NCBI RefSeq assembly: GCF_000751775.1 | Contig: NZ_CCRF01000035.1 | Span: forward strand, 1 to 64,000 | Source of the DNA: Caldibacillus thermoamylovorans | GTDB lineage: Bacteria > Bacillota > Bacilli > Bacillales > Caldibacillaceae | DNA: 64,000 nucleotides | Direction: 5' to 3' | Shown: positions 1 to 8,511 of the stretch, one piece after another | Layout of the letters: every line of letters starts with the position of its first letter | Position numbering within the stretch: the stretch's first letter is position 1 | Made by a program: the position numbers and the translations under genes | Notes under the pieces: model-generated | Databases searched by the model: none | Seen by the model: only the letters and a program-made list of their open reading frames with translations | What the model was told of the DNA's origin: nothing

Positions 1-42
1 TCTACACTAGCTGTTCAAGCATTGATAGAGCAAGGTTTATAG
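1..42 (+). CDS. C-terminal tail of an unidentified gene
   Basis: An open frame enters from the left edge and ends at TAG 40-42; the last residues are STLAVQALIEQGL. Only 13 codons are visible, so no family can be assigned. It lies upstream of a serine recombinase remnant and could be part of the same mobile segment. It may also be chance. Confidence 0.3.
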   Translation, partial: STLAVQALIEQGL

Positions 43-118
43 GGTTTCACTTAAGTTTATTTTATGTTAATAAACAGGTGGTACCCTTTTTGTTATTGGC
101 TTTAGATGCCCTGAAAAT

Positions 119-172
119 CGGGGTTGAGTTGATAGAATGGATTTTGGATGGGGGAGTTGACAGGATAGATGT
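119..172. repeat. Imperfect direct repeat, copy 1 (upstream of recombinase 1)
   Basis: About 50 bp beginning GGGGTTGAGTTGATAG and ending CAGGATAGAT recurs at 3604-3659. Each copy ends about 100 bp before the start codon of a serine recombinase. Shared position and sequence suggest a common recombinase module, possibly part of an att or regulatory region. Confidence 0.6.
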
Positions 173-193
173 AGGGCATAAAATGTGTTATAT

Positions 194-243
194 TTAGACT
201 AATCATATAGTTAAAAATTGCATTGAATATCATTAGTCTAAAA
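194..243. promoter_or_regulatory. 11-bp inverted repeat upstream of recombinase 1
   Basis: TTTAGACTAAT (194-204) and its exact reverse complement ATTAGTCTAAA (233-243) are separated by 28 bp, and four more base pairs can form inside after one mismatch. There is no T-run, so a terminator is unlikely. It lies about 25 bp before the recombinase start codon. It could be a recombinase binding site or an operator. Confidence 0.5.
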
Positions 244-268
244 AACATAAGTGCCAGGAGGTAAGGAG

Positions 269-1198
269 ATGCCTGATCAACGTAGAGTTCACTTTATTCC
301 ACCAAAACCTGTGAAACGTGAAAAGCGAGTAGGCATTTATTGTCGAGTAAGTTCCAATAGCGCTGAATAATTGAATAGTTTAACAAATCAAGTATCTGCT
401 CTAACTAGATTAACAGCATCGACCCCTAACTGGTTATTTGTTGATACGTATATAGATATTGCTTCAGGAAAAGCGAAGTCTAACCGTAAAGCATTTCATC
501 GTCTGATAAAAGATTGTGAATCCAAAGACTTAGAAATTGTGATAACGAAAAACATTAGTCAATTTGGTAGAGATACGGTTGAAGTGCTTGAAGGGTTGAA
601 CAAACTAAGAGAACTGGGAGTACGTGTTATTTTTGAACAAGAAGGCTTAGATACAGCGGATACGGATAGTGCTTTAATGATTACAATTATAGAATCCATT
701 GCGCAAGCGGAAAATGAATCTAGAAGTGAAAATATTAAATGGGGATATAAACGTCATGTCGCCCAAGGAACTTCTAAACTATATAACAGGAAATGCTATG
801 GCTATGAAAATGATGAAAATGGTCTGCTAGGTATAAAAAATGAAGAAGCTAGAAATGTTCGGTTGATTTTTGAGCTGTATTTTGGCGGATTTAGTATTAT
901 AGGTATAAAGCGGGAATTAGAAAAACGTGGAATAAAAACACCAACAGGGAAAGAAAAATGGAGTAAACGAACCATTGATGTCATGCTTAGCAATGAAAAA
1001 TATATTGGTGTAGTGAGGCTATTGAATGCCGGGGAACATCAAGAGCATTATGTCTCTGAAAATAATCATCCAGCAATCATTTCAAAAGAGCAATTTGAAG
1101 CGGTGCAGATTGAAAAGAAGAATAGAAGCAATGTTGTGAAAACTGATGATGGTGTAAAAAGAAAGAGTAGGAAGTACAGTTCGAAGAGAGAGAAATAA
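269..1198 (+). pseudogene. Large serine recombinase, nonsense mutation
   Basis: The ATG at 269 follows a good ribosome site (GGAGGTAAGGAG). The frame reads 33 codons, including YCRVSS that carries the catalytic serine, then hits TAA at 368-370 and continues open in the same frame to 1198. The downstream 275 codons hold the rest of the resolvase domain (ITKNISQFGRDT, IIESIAQAENESRSENI) and the Recombinase domain (GIKTPTGKEKWSKRTI..LSNEKYIG). The stop sits where a glutamine fits, so CAA to TAA is the simplest change. A protein started at TTG 371 would lack the catalytic serine. At 309 codons it is short for the family and lacks the zinc ribbon and coiled coil, so the C-terminus also looks truncated. 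Confidence 0.85.
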
Positions 1199-1280
1199 TA
1201 AGCTGAAAAAATATTTGATAAAAATCTAAGCTTGTTCGATTTACTTTGACAGAAAAATAATGTAAAGGGCGGACGATAAT

Positions 1281-2054
1281 TTGGAAAAGGAAATAAATTA
1301 TTATCCAACTAATGCACAAAATTTTACCATTGATGAATGGATTTATATGTTACAAGAAAATAGTGGTTTTACTCCGGTCTTACTTGAGGCACTTTATGTT
1401 TTAATTATTGAAATGGAAGGTAAAGGATCCGCTAAACAAATATCAGAAATTACTGGGCGCTCATATCAAGTATATAATTCATCTATGGCTCAAACAGTTA
1501 AAAGGCTAAGAAAAAAAGGTTATGCATTTGTAGCTGATGTAAGGAAGAACAGTAAAAAGGAAAGGTATTGGAGTCATTTTTTTAAAGGATATTATGAAAG
1601 GGAACTATTTATTTGGGAAGTGAAAGATACTTTAGAAGAAGCATTTATGAAATACATGCGAAAGTTTGATGTAGGCGGTATCCACACTCATGATAATGAA
1701 GTAGCGAATGAATATGAAACTGTCGAAGGAATGAGACGGCATCGTATTCATTATCAAATCGAACGTAATTCAGAAATTATAAATCTTGCAAAAAGAGAAT
1801 TTATCGAAAAACATGGAGAACTTTTTTGTGAAGCATGCAACTTTTCATTCAATAAAATATATGAGATTGATTTCATCGAAGCACATCATATTCTCCCCTT
1901 ACATAAGGGGAAAAGGGTGACTAAAAAGATAGACTTAATTATGCTGTGTGCAAATTGTCATCGTGCAGTACATAATAAAAAATGGAATGATAAGCCGATA
2001 GATGATTTTTTGGAATACATGAAAAACCACTACCGTCGCATAAATTGTGTCTGA
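1281..2054 (+). CDS. HNH endonuclease domain protein
   Basis: A 257-residue protein with a TTG start behind AAAGGGCGG. The C-terminal part is a classic HNH fold: CEAC near residue 189, the core EAHHILPLHKG near 206, and CANCH near 228, so both zinc-binding cysteine pairs and the catalytic histidine are present. The N-terminal 100 residues contain a likely winged-helix segment (GKGSAKQISEITGRSYQVY), which suggests DNA binding. The gene lies between a decayed serine recombinase and an IS element. It may be a nuclease of the mobile segment or a restriction-like enzyme of the McrA type. No partner methylase is visible, and the specific role is unknown. Confidence 0.75.
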   Translation: MEKEINYYPTNAQNFTIDEWIYMLQENSGFTPVLLEALYVLIIEMEGKGSAKQISEITGRSYQVYNSSMAQTVKRLRKKGYAFVADVRKNSKKERYWSHFFKGYYERELFIWEVKDTLEEAFMKYMRKFDVGGIHTHDNEVANEYETVEGMRRHRIHYQIERNSEIINLAKREFIEKHGELFCEACNFSFNKIYEIDFIEAHHILPLHKGKRVTKKIDLIMLCANCHRAVHNKKWNDKPIDDFLEYMKNHYRRINCV

Positions 2055-2095
2055 ATTTTCAGTTTTATTTTCCTAGACTTTAGAGAAAAAACGAA

Positions 2096-3406
2096 AACAC
2101 CTAAGCGAGGGTAGTAAACATCCATTTTTTTACTATAACCTATGACTTGTGCAACAACGACTGGCAAACCTTTATGGGACGCCGTTTCCTTCGATTTTTC
2201 GTAGCCAAATGTGAGCGGATTTCCACAAAGAAGCCTTCAAATAGTGACTAATTTGTAAGTAACTGCGTTCGCTATTCGTGTTCAACTGAGCTAAAACATT
2301 CAGACAGTACACTATCATGGCTACGTACACTTGATTATGTACAGCTTGTTCACTGTGACCAAAAAACTTTTTAATGTTCAGATGTTGTTTCATCCATTTG
2401 AAAAAAAGTTCGATTGCCCAACGTGATTGGTAGGTTTCTGCAATTTCATCTGCGTCAATGTCAAACCGATTTGTCAGTAAATGAAGCTCATTTCCTTTTG
2501 TATCATGCAATTTGAGTAAGCGAAACACGTTTTCAGAACGATTTTGTGGTGTTCCAATGACAACCATTTCATCAGAGAATACGGGTGAATCTTCTGGTAA
2601 CGAAAAGGATTCTAACACTCGGACAACAGCGTTTTTACGCAAACGGGTCACAAAGAAATAGCCATCTTCCGTCATTTGATCAAAGCGCCCATAATCCAAG
2701 TAACCACGATCAAACACGTACATGCATTCTTTGTCATCCACGAATACTTCTAGTTGACCACGATCATGTTCGTTGGCATTCGTGAGTACGGCTTTATCTG
2801 GATAGGAGAGTCCTTTTTCCATAAAAACAAGTCGTAAGTGAAGCTTTACTCCTGATTTTGTTTTTCGAAACTCTGCCCACTTATGATTGGTCAAATTAAG
2901 CGGTAATATACTCGAATCAATGATTTTCAAAGGCGTTGTCACTTTTCTTCTTGTTTGGAAATTGGTTTTCCGATGAATTTGTGCCACTAAATCGAGAAAA
3001 ATCGTTTGAAAGAACTCAGTTGGGATGGTATTGATTCGTCTCCCTAACTGTGAAAAACTAATCGATTCCAATCCCGTTGCTCGTTGTAATTCTTCTAAAA
3101 AGACAGCGTCACTCAACGCCCGTAAACTCTCGGTTTCATGGAGTTGGGCATACAAAAGCAGTTTCATAAATGAAGCCATATAAAGCTTCTTGGTATAGTG
3201 ATTTAATTGATGTGTTTTCACTAGGTCGTCAAATAATGGACGATTAATCGGTGAAAACCATTGTTCAAATGATGTTTTTCGTGTAAACTTATCCATGGTT
3301 TTGTCCTTTGTATTGGATTTGGATGGTTTACTACCACCCAACCATTATAAAGGATTTTTTTGTGTTTGGATTATATTTCAGAAAATTCGGTTTATTTTAA
3401 GGTGTT
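2096..3406 (-). mobile_element. IS4-family insertion sequence, about 1.3 kb
   Basis: A single complete transposase gene fills the element. The ends are tentative. AACACCTAAG at 2096 and its partner TTAAGGTGTT at 3397-3406 match in 7 of the first 8 positions as inverted termini and give 1311 bp, the usual size for the family. I do not see a convincing target-site duplication outside them. It is inserted between the HNH gene and the second recombinase. Confidence 0.6.
2172..3296 (-). CDS. IS4-family DDE transposase
   Basis: 374 residues from the ATG at 3294-3296, preceded by AAAGGAC at good spacing; the longer frame to 3341 has no ribosome site. The DDE catalytic set is visible: first D in KIIDSS, second D in FDRGYLD, and the glutamate in the YREK-like stretch YQSRWAIELFFKWMKQH. 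The N-terminal part has the DUF4372-like segment common in IS4 members of Bacillus. The length is full and there are no frame breaks, so the enzyme could be active. A TATAAT (TTTATAATGG) lies just upstream of the long frame. Confidence 0.9.
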   Translation of the reverse strand: MDKFTRKTSFEQWFSPINRPLFDDLVKTHQLNHYTKKLYMASFMKLLLYAQLHETESLRALSDAVFLEELQRATGLESISFSQLGRRINTIPTEFFQTIFLDLVAQIHRKTNFQTRRKVTTPLKIIDSSILPLNLTNHKWAEFRKTKSGVKLHLRLVFMEKGLSYPDKAVLTNANEHDRGQLEVFVDDKECMYVFDRGYLDYGRFDQMTEDGYFFVTRLRKNAVVRVLESFSLPEDSPVFSDEMVVIGTPQNRSENVFRLLKLHDTKGNELHLLTNRFDIDADEIAETYQSRWAIELFFKWMKQHLNIKKFFGHSEQAVHNQVYVAMIVYCLNVLAQLNTNSERSYLQISHYLKASLWKSAHIWLRKIEGNGVP

Positions 3407-3458
3407 AAATTATTTTAATGCGACGCTAGTGATGAAAAACAAATTGATAAAATATTAA

Positions 3459-3566
3459 TTCATATTAAATAGCCTAATCAAAAAAGGGTATGTTGACTTG
3501 ACGGAAATGATGGTAAATTACGTAAATACAAGCGTTATTCCTGTTAGACAAAGATGTGTAGAATAG
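3459..3566 (+). pseudogene. C-terminal fragment of an unidentified gene
   Basis: An open stretch of 35 codons after an in-frame TAA reads like coding sequence, ending VIPVRQRCVE before TAG 3564-3566. It has no start or ribosome site and begins just beyond the IS right end. It may be the tail of a gene cut by the IS or by an earlier rearrangement. The family was not recognised. Confidence 0.3.
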
Positions 3567-3603
3567 CCTAAGTACATCACGTTGAGTGCGTGGTATTGAT
3601 GTC

Positions 3604-3659
3604 AGGGGTTGAGTTGATAGGTTAGATTTTTTATTGGGGTTGAGAAGGCAGGATAGATA
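3604..3659. repeat. Imperfect direct repeat, copy 2 (upstream of recombinase 2)
   Basis: Second copy of the element at 119-172: GGGGTTGAGTTGATAGG at the start and GGCAGGATAGAT at the end, with a diverged middle. It ends about 100 bp before the ATG of the second recombinase, the same spacing as copy 1. Confidence 0.6.
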
Positions 3660-3758
3660 ATTAAAAAGATACCACAGGACAAGTAATTCAGAAGTATACA
3701 AATCCTTTTACACAAGCGGAATATGTATACAGCTTAATAGAAAGTGAGGTGCAGCAAG

Positions 3759-5329
3759 ATGGCAGTTAATAAAAATGTAATGATTATACCTGCAATAAAA
3801 CGTGTAGGCAACAATCGAAAAGAAGATGAAACACCAAAACTTCGGGTCGCTGCTTATTGCCGAGTTTCTACAGATAGTGATGAGCAGGCTAGTAGTTACG
3901 AAGTGCAGATTGAACACTATACAGAGTTTATTAAGAAGAATTCAGAGTGGGAATTTGCAGGGATCTTTGCTGATGATGGTATCAGCGGCACAAATACAAA
4001 AAATCGCGACGAATTTAATCGAATGATTGATGAGTGCATGGCTGGGAAAATTGATATGGTTATTACCAAATCAATAAGCCGATTTGCTAGAAATACCTTG
4101 GACTGTCTACAATACATCAGAAAACTTAAAGCTAAAAATGTTGCGGTATATTTTGAGAAAGAAAATATCAATACACTGGATGCCAAAGGTGAAATTATGC
4201 TTACCATTATGGCATCCTTAGCGCAACAAGAGAGCCAGTCATTAAGCCAGAATGTAAAGCTTGGTTACCAATACCGATACCAACAGGGAGAGGTAATGGT
4301 CAATTGTTCTAGGTTTTTAGGATATACCAAAGATGAAAATAAGCGATTAGTAATTGTGCCGGAGGAAGCTGAAATAGTTAAAAGGATTTACCGAGAGTAT
4401 CTTGAAGGCTCAAGTATGGATAAAATCAAAAAAGGACTTGAAGCTGATGGCATACTTACGGGAGCGGGGAAAAAAGGTGGCATACCAGTACTATAAGGAA
4501 AATATTAAGCAATGAAAAATACATTGGTGATGCATTGCTCCAAAAAACTTATACGGTAGATTTTCTTACAAAAAAGAGGGTTGTAAATAACGGAATCGTA
4601 CCTCAGTATTATGTAGAGAATAACCATGAAGCCATTATCCCGCGTGAAATCTTCATGCAGGTACAAGAAGAGTTAGTTCGTAGAAGTAGAGGACATATAA
4701 GTACTAGTGGAAAGAAAAGAAACTTTAGTTCAAATCATGTATTTTCACAAATTATCTTCTGTGGAGAGTGTGGCGAAATATACCGTAGAGTTCATTGGAA
4801 TAACCGAGGTAAAAAATCGATTGTTTGGAGATGCGTCAGTAGACTTGAGAATACAGGGTTAGCTTGTCATTCTCGAACTGTACAAGAGGACATGATAGGC
4901 TTAGCTACGGTGGATGCAATTAATAAGCTACTTGGGCAAAAAGATGACTTTTTGATTACCTTAAAGGAAAATATAGAAACTGTGATAAGTGAAACGGACA
5001 ATAATTTAGTGTATGAAATAGATAAAAGGCTCGAAGAATTACAAAAAGATCTTTTGCAATTGGCCAATTCTAAAGAAGATTATAATGATATAGCCGATGA
5101 AATCTATAGGCTTAGGGATGAAAGGCATAAAGTTTTAGCAGAAGAAGCCGGAAAAAAGGGTTCTAAGCAAAGACTAGAAGAAATGGTTGATTTCCTAAAT
5201 GAAAAACCCACCCTCCTCGAGGAGTATGATGAGCAACTAGTAAGGAGACTTATAGAGAAAATAACGGTCTATGATGATAAACTAACTATTGAATTTAAAT
5301 CTGGTGTAGAAATTGATATAGAAAAATAA
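3759..5329 (+). pseudogene. Large serine recombinase, single-base frameshift
   Basis: The ATG at 3759 follows GTGAGGTG. The first frame carries the resolvase domain with [10 protein letters not shown] (catalytic serine), [12 protein letters not shown] and [17 protein letters not shown], then terminates at 4496. The second frame (4535-5329) continues with the Recombinase domain, the zinc ribbon FCGECGE..WRC..CHSR and a C-terminal coiled coil rich in E and K. Adding one A to the six-A run at 4470-4475 restores a continuous product of about 523 residues ([20 protein letters not shown]), normal for transposon and ICE integrases. It is either a recent inactivation or a homopolymer sequencing error. 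It lies immediately before the arsenic operon and is the likely integrase of the region. Confidence 0.88.
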
Positions 5330-5339
5330 AACGAATTTG

Positions 5340-5381
5340 ACCGCCGATTAAGGGGCTGTGGCATCTTGGTCGGCGGTTTTT
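5340..5381 (+). terminator. Terminator after recombinase 2
   Basis: ACCGCCGA (5340-5347) pairs with TCGGCGGT (5370-5377) and is followed by five T. It separates the recombinase from the arsenic operon. Confidence 0.8.
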
Positions 5382-5412
5382 GTAATTAACTTATTACAAT
5401 TACAAAATCATA

Positions 5413-5452
5413 TTGACAACTATCGATATGCTTGATATTATTGTCATATCGA
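5413..5452 (+). promoter_or_regulatory. ars promoter and ArsR operator
   Basis: TTGACA (5413-5418), a 17-bp spacer and TATTAT (5436-5441) form a near-consensus sigma-A promoter. An inverted repeat TCGATATG (5423-5430) / CATATCGA (5445-5452) straddles the -10 box, the expected position for an ArsR repressor site. ArsR would release the promoter when it binds As(III) or Sb(III). Confidence 0.8.
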
Positions 5453-5499
5453 GAACATTCGATGTCATTGATACATATGAATATATAGGAGGTAATTTC

Positions 5500-5835
5500 A
5501 TGAAACATTCATATGCAGATTATGTTCCTGCAATTAAGGCTATGTCAGATGAAACACGGTTAAAGATTATAGATATGCTATCGTGTGGAGAAATGTGCGC
5601 ATGCGATATATTAGAAGAATTCAGTATTTCTCAATCCACTCTTAGTTATCATATGAAGATATTATCTGAAAGCGGTCTTGTAAATGCAGTACGTGATGGG
5701 GCTTGGATGAGATATACATTAAACAAAGAAAAAACGGATGAGGTTATAGCTTTCTTTACATGCATAACAAACGATAAAGAAGATTGTATTTGTAAAAAGA
5801 GCAAAAATAAAAAATCTGATAATCAATGTTGTTAA
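5500..5835 (+). CDS. arsR: Arsenical-responsive repressor ArsR
   Basis: 111 residues from the ATG at 5500 behind AGGAGGT; the frame is open further upstream but overlaps the promoter. It is a winged helix-turn-helix protein of the ArsR/SmtB family with the recognition helix SISQSTLSYHMKIL. The metal site region reads CGEMCACDIL, with the CxC pair at the start of helix 3 as in other ArsR proteins. The C-terminus is cysteine-rich (CICKK, ending CC), which may add a second thiol site. It is the first gene of an operon of six tightly spaced genes and should repress it in the absence of arsenite. Confidence 0.93.
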   Translation: MKHSYADYVPAIKAMSDETRLKIIDMLSCGEMCACDILEEFSISQSTLSYHMKILSESGLVNAVRDGAWMRYTLNKEKTDEVIAFFTCITNDKEDCICKKSKNKKSDNQCC

Positions 5836-5848
5836 GGAGGATTTAGTA

Positions 5849-6208
5849 ATGAAAAATATTGAGATTTTTGACCCAGCAATGTGTTGCTCGACAGGAGTTT
5901 GTGGACCATCTATTGACCCAGAGCTGTTAAGAGTAGCAACTGTTATTAATTCGCTTAAAGAAAAAGGGATTATTATAAAAAGGCATGGTTTGTCAAGTGA
6001 ACCTCAGGATTTTATCTCCAATAAAGTTATAAGTGAAATTCTACAAAAGGAAGGAGCAGATATTCTTCCTGTAACACTGGCAGATGGTGAAATTGTAAAA
6101 ACCAAAAGCTACCCAACAAACGAAGAGTTTTCAGAATGGTTAGGGGTGGAAATAAGCACAAAACCTCAAAAGAAGAGCGGCTGCTGCGGACCAAAGGGGT
6201 GCTGTTAA
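5849..6208 (+). CDS. arsD: Arsenite metallochaperone ArsD
   Basis: 119 residues, 13 bp after arsR behind AAGGAGG. ArsD delivers As(III)/Sb(III) to the ArsA ATPase. The metal-binding cysteines are visible: CCSTGVC near residues 12-18 in a thioredoxin-like fold, and two C-terminal vicinal pairs (GCCGPKGCC). The length matches the family. The gene ends one base before arsA, consistent with translational coupling and with the known ArsD-ArsA partnership. Confidence 0.95.
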   Translation: MKNIEIFDPAMCCSTGVCGPSIDPELLRVATVINSLKEKGIIIKRHGLSSEPQDFISNKVISEILQKEGADILPVTLADGEIVKTKSYPTNEEFSEWLGVEISTKPQKKSGCCGPKGCC

Positions 6209-6209
6209 G

Positions 6210-7982
6210 ATGTTAAAGAATAATTATGAGCCATTTAGTTTAGATGGGATAAATCTGACTAAGTATATGTTTTTCACAGGAAAGGGTGGTGTAGGTAAAA
6301 CCTCAACCGCTTGTGCTGTGGCAGTAAATTTAGCTGATAATGGAAAAAGTGTTCTCCTTATAAGCACTGATCCTGCATCCAATTTGCAGGATGTTTTTAA
6401 TACTGAGCTTGATGGCAAAGGTGTGCCGATTGATGGAGCGCCGGGTTTAGTTGTGGCGAATCTTAACCCAGAGGAAGCTGCCAGAGAGTATAGGGAATCG
6501 GTTATTGCTCCATATAGGGGGAAGCTGCCGGATAGTGTAATTGTAAATATGGAGGAACAACTCTCGGGTTCATGTACTGTTGAAATTGCCGCTTTTGACC
6601 AGTTTTCGAACTTCATCACTGATAAATCCACAGAGAATAAATACGATTATATTATTTTTGATACTGCTCCGACAGGGCACACACTTCGTATGCTGCAATT
6701 ACCATCAGCGTGGAGTAATTTTATCAGTGAAAGTACACATGGGGCGTCATGTTTAGGTCAGCTCGCTGGACTTCAAGATAAAAAGGATATGTATAAGAAT
6801 GCGGTTGAAAACCTTGCAGATAAAGATAAAACAACTTTGATATTGGTATCAAGGCCGGAGGAAACTCCTTTGATTGAAGCTGAACGTTCAAGCCATGAGC
6901 TTAGTGAGCTAGGGATAAACAATCAGGTTTTAGTTATCAATGGTATACTGAGTGAAGCAACTGACGATGTTTCGATTAAAATGTTAGATAAGCAGCAAAA
7001 GGCTTTGGAAAATATGCCACAGGGTTTAAAAAAGTTTAAGATTTTCACTATACCACTTCGTTCCTATAACGTTGTAGGTATTGATAATATTAGAACATTT
7101 TTATATAGTGACGAATACACAAAAAATAGTATTTATAGCAAATCCTTAAATTTAAGAAACCTAGATGTTCTGATTGAAGATATTTATAGGGCAGGTAAAA
7201 AAGTGATATTTACAATGGGCAAAGGCGGTGTTGGAAAAACAACTATTGCTGCAACCATTGCAGTGGCTCTTGCTAGAAAGGGTGTTAAGGTACATTTAAC
7301 ATCTACAGACCCAGCTAATCATCTCAAATATGTGGTTGAAGATACTGAAAATATTAAGCTAAGTAAAATAGATGAAAAGCAGGAACTATTGCGATATCAA
7401 AATGAGGTATTAAGTAAGGCTCGTGAAACAATGAGCGAAGATGATGTTGCTTATGTTGAAGAGGATTTACGCTCTCCATGCACACAGGAGATTGCAGTAT
7501 TTAGAGCATTTGCTGAGATTGTTGACAAGGCTGAAAACGAAGTTGTAATAATTGATACTGCACCAACGGGTCACACGCTTCTGTTGCTTGATTCTACACA
7601 GAGTTATCATAAAGAGGTTCAGAGAACAAAAGGTGAAACGCCAATATCTGTTCAAAGATTACTTCCAAGACTTCGGGATGAGAAACAAACAGAGGTTATT
7701 ATTGTTACATTACCTGAAGCAACACCGGTATTTGAAGCTCAGAGACTGGGTGATGACCTGAATAGAGCGGGAATTAATAACAAATGGTGGGTGGTTAATC
7801 AGTGCCTTTCATTGACGAATACTAAAAATAGTATGTTAATAGCTCGCGCTGATGCTGAAAAGCAATGGCTGGAAAAAGTTAAGCAAATAAGTTCTGATAA
7901 CTTTGTTGCAATCCCCTGGTTTCAGGATGCATCAATTGAAAATATAGTGAACTTTTCTGGAGGTAGTAAAAGTGATGAATAA
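6210..7982 (+). CDS. arsA: Arsenite-activated ATPase ArsA
   Basis: 590 residues with the duplicated architecture of bacterial ArsA. Each half has a deviant Walker A P-loop (GKGGVGKTS near residue 26 and GKGGVGKTT near 337) and the switch motif DTAPTGHTL (near 150 and 449). Conserved cysteines needed for As(III) allostery are present (SCTVE in half 1, PCTQE in half 2). ArsA energises the efflux permease using ATP. Pairing with an Acr3 permease rather than ArsB is found in Firmicutes. No frame break is seen. Confidence 0.96.
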   Translation: MLKNNYEPFSLDGINLTKYMFFTGKGGVGKTSTACAVAVNLADNGKSVLLISTDPASNLQDVFNTELDGKGVPIDGAPGLVVANLNPEEAAREYRESVIAPYRGKLPDSVIVNMEEQLSGSCTVEIAAFDQFSNFITDKSTENKYDYIIFDTAPTGHTLRMLQLPSAWSNFISESTHGASCLGQLAGLQDKKDMYKNAVENLADKDKTTLILVSRPEETPLIEAERSSHELSELGINNQVLVINGILSEATDDVSIKMLDKQQKALENMPQGLKKFKIFTIPLRSYNVVGIDNIRTFLYSDEYTKNSIYSKSLNLRNLDVLIEDIYRAGKKVIFTMGKGGVGKTTIAATIAVALARKGVKVHLTSTDPANHLKYVVEDTENIKLSKIDEKQELLRYQNEVLSKARETMSEDDVAYVEEDLRSPCTQEIAVFRAFAEIVDKAENEVVIIDTAPTGHTLLLLDSTQSYHKEVQRTKGETPISVQRLLPRLRDEKQTEVIIVTLPEATPVFEAQRLGDDLNRAGINNKWWVVNQCLSLTNTKNSMLIARADAEKQWLEKVKQISSDNFVAIPWFQDASIENIVNFSGGSKSDE

Positions 7983-8505
7983 AAGTGATGCTGGCTGTTG
8001 CTCTTGTGGCAGTGGCTGCTGCGGACAAGAACAGAAAAAAAGGCAGATTATAATAGATTTTCTTTATCTTGATCTGAGTGTATGTAAGAGGTGTCAAGGA
8101 ACTGAAACTAATCTTGAGGATGCAGTTAATGAAGTATCAACGGTATTAAGAACGGCAGGGTTTGATATAGTGGTGAATAAGATTAATATAAATTCAAGGG
8201 AGTTAGCCATTGAACACCATTTTTTAAGTTCTCCAACCATTCGTGTAAATGGCAGGGATATTGCTCTTGAGGTTAAGGAATCTTCCTGCAAAGAATGTGG
8301 AGATCTATGTGGTGACTCTGTGGATTGCAGAGTTTGGGTGCAGGATGGTATAGAGTATACGGAACCACCAAAATCCATGATTATTAACGCAATTTTGAAA
8401 GAAGTTTATGATGGCCATAGTTCAATCCCCTTGACAAATGAGAAATATGAAATCCCACAAAACTTAATTACATTTTTTGATAGCTTGGAAAGAAAGGAGG
8501 ATTGA
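7972..8505 (+). CDS. DUF2703 thioredoxin-like protein of ars operons
   Basis: 177 residues. The start is GTG 7972 or ATG 7975, both inside the end of arsA, with GGAGG at 7959-7963. The N-terminus carries a cysteine cluster (GCCSCGSGCCG). The DUF2703 domain follows with VCKRCQGTE near residue 39, placed like a thioredoxin active site, and further pairs CKECGDLCGD and DCRVW. Its position between arsA and acr3 suggests an arsenic-related thiol role, such as metalloid sequestration or reductase support. The reaction is not established to my knowledge. Confidence 0.85.
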   Translation: MMNKSDAGCCSCGSGCCGQEQKKRQIIIDFLYLDLSVCKRCQGTETNLEDAVNEVSTVLRTAGFDIVVNKININSRELAIEHHFLSSPTIRVNGRDIALEVKESSCKECGDLCGDSVDCRVWVQDGIEYTEPPKSMIINAILKEVYDGHSSIPLTNEKYEIPQNLITFFDSLERKED

Positions 8506-8511
8506 TTTAAC

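Noticed and set aside
269-5329. Prophage
   Set aside because: Serine recombinases occur in phages, but no capsid, tail, lysis or replication genes follow. The cargo is an arsenic operon.
5413-5499. N-terminal extension of ArsR
   Set aside because: The extra codons cover the promoter and operator. The ATG at 5500 has an ideal ribosome site and the normal family length.
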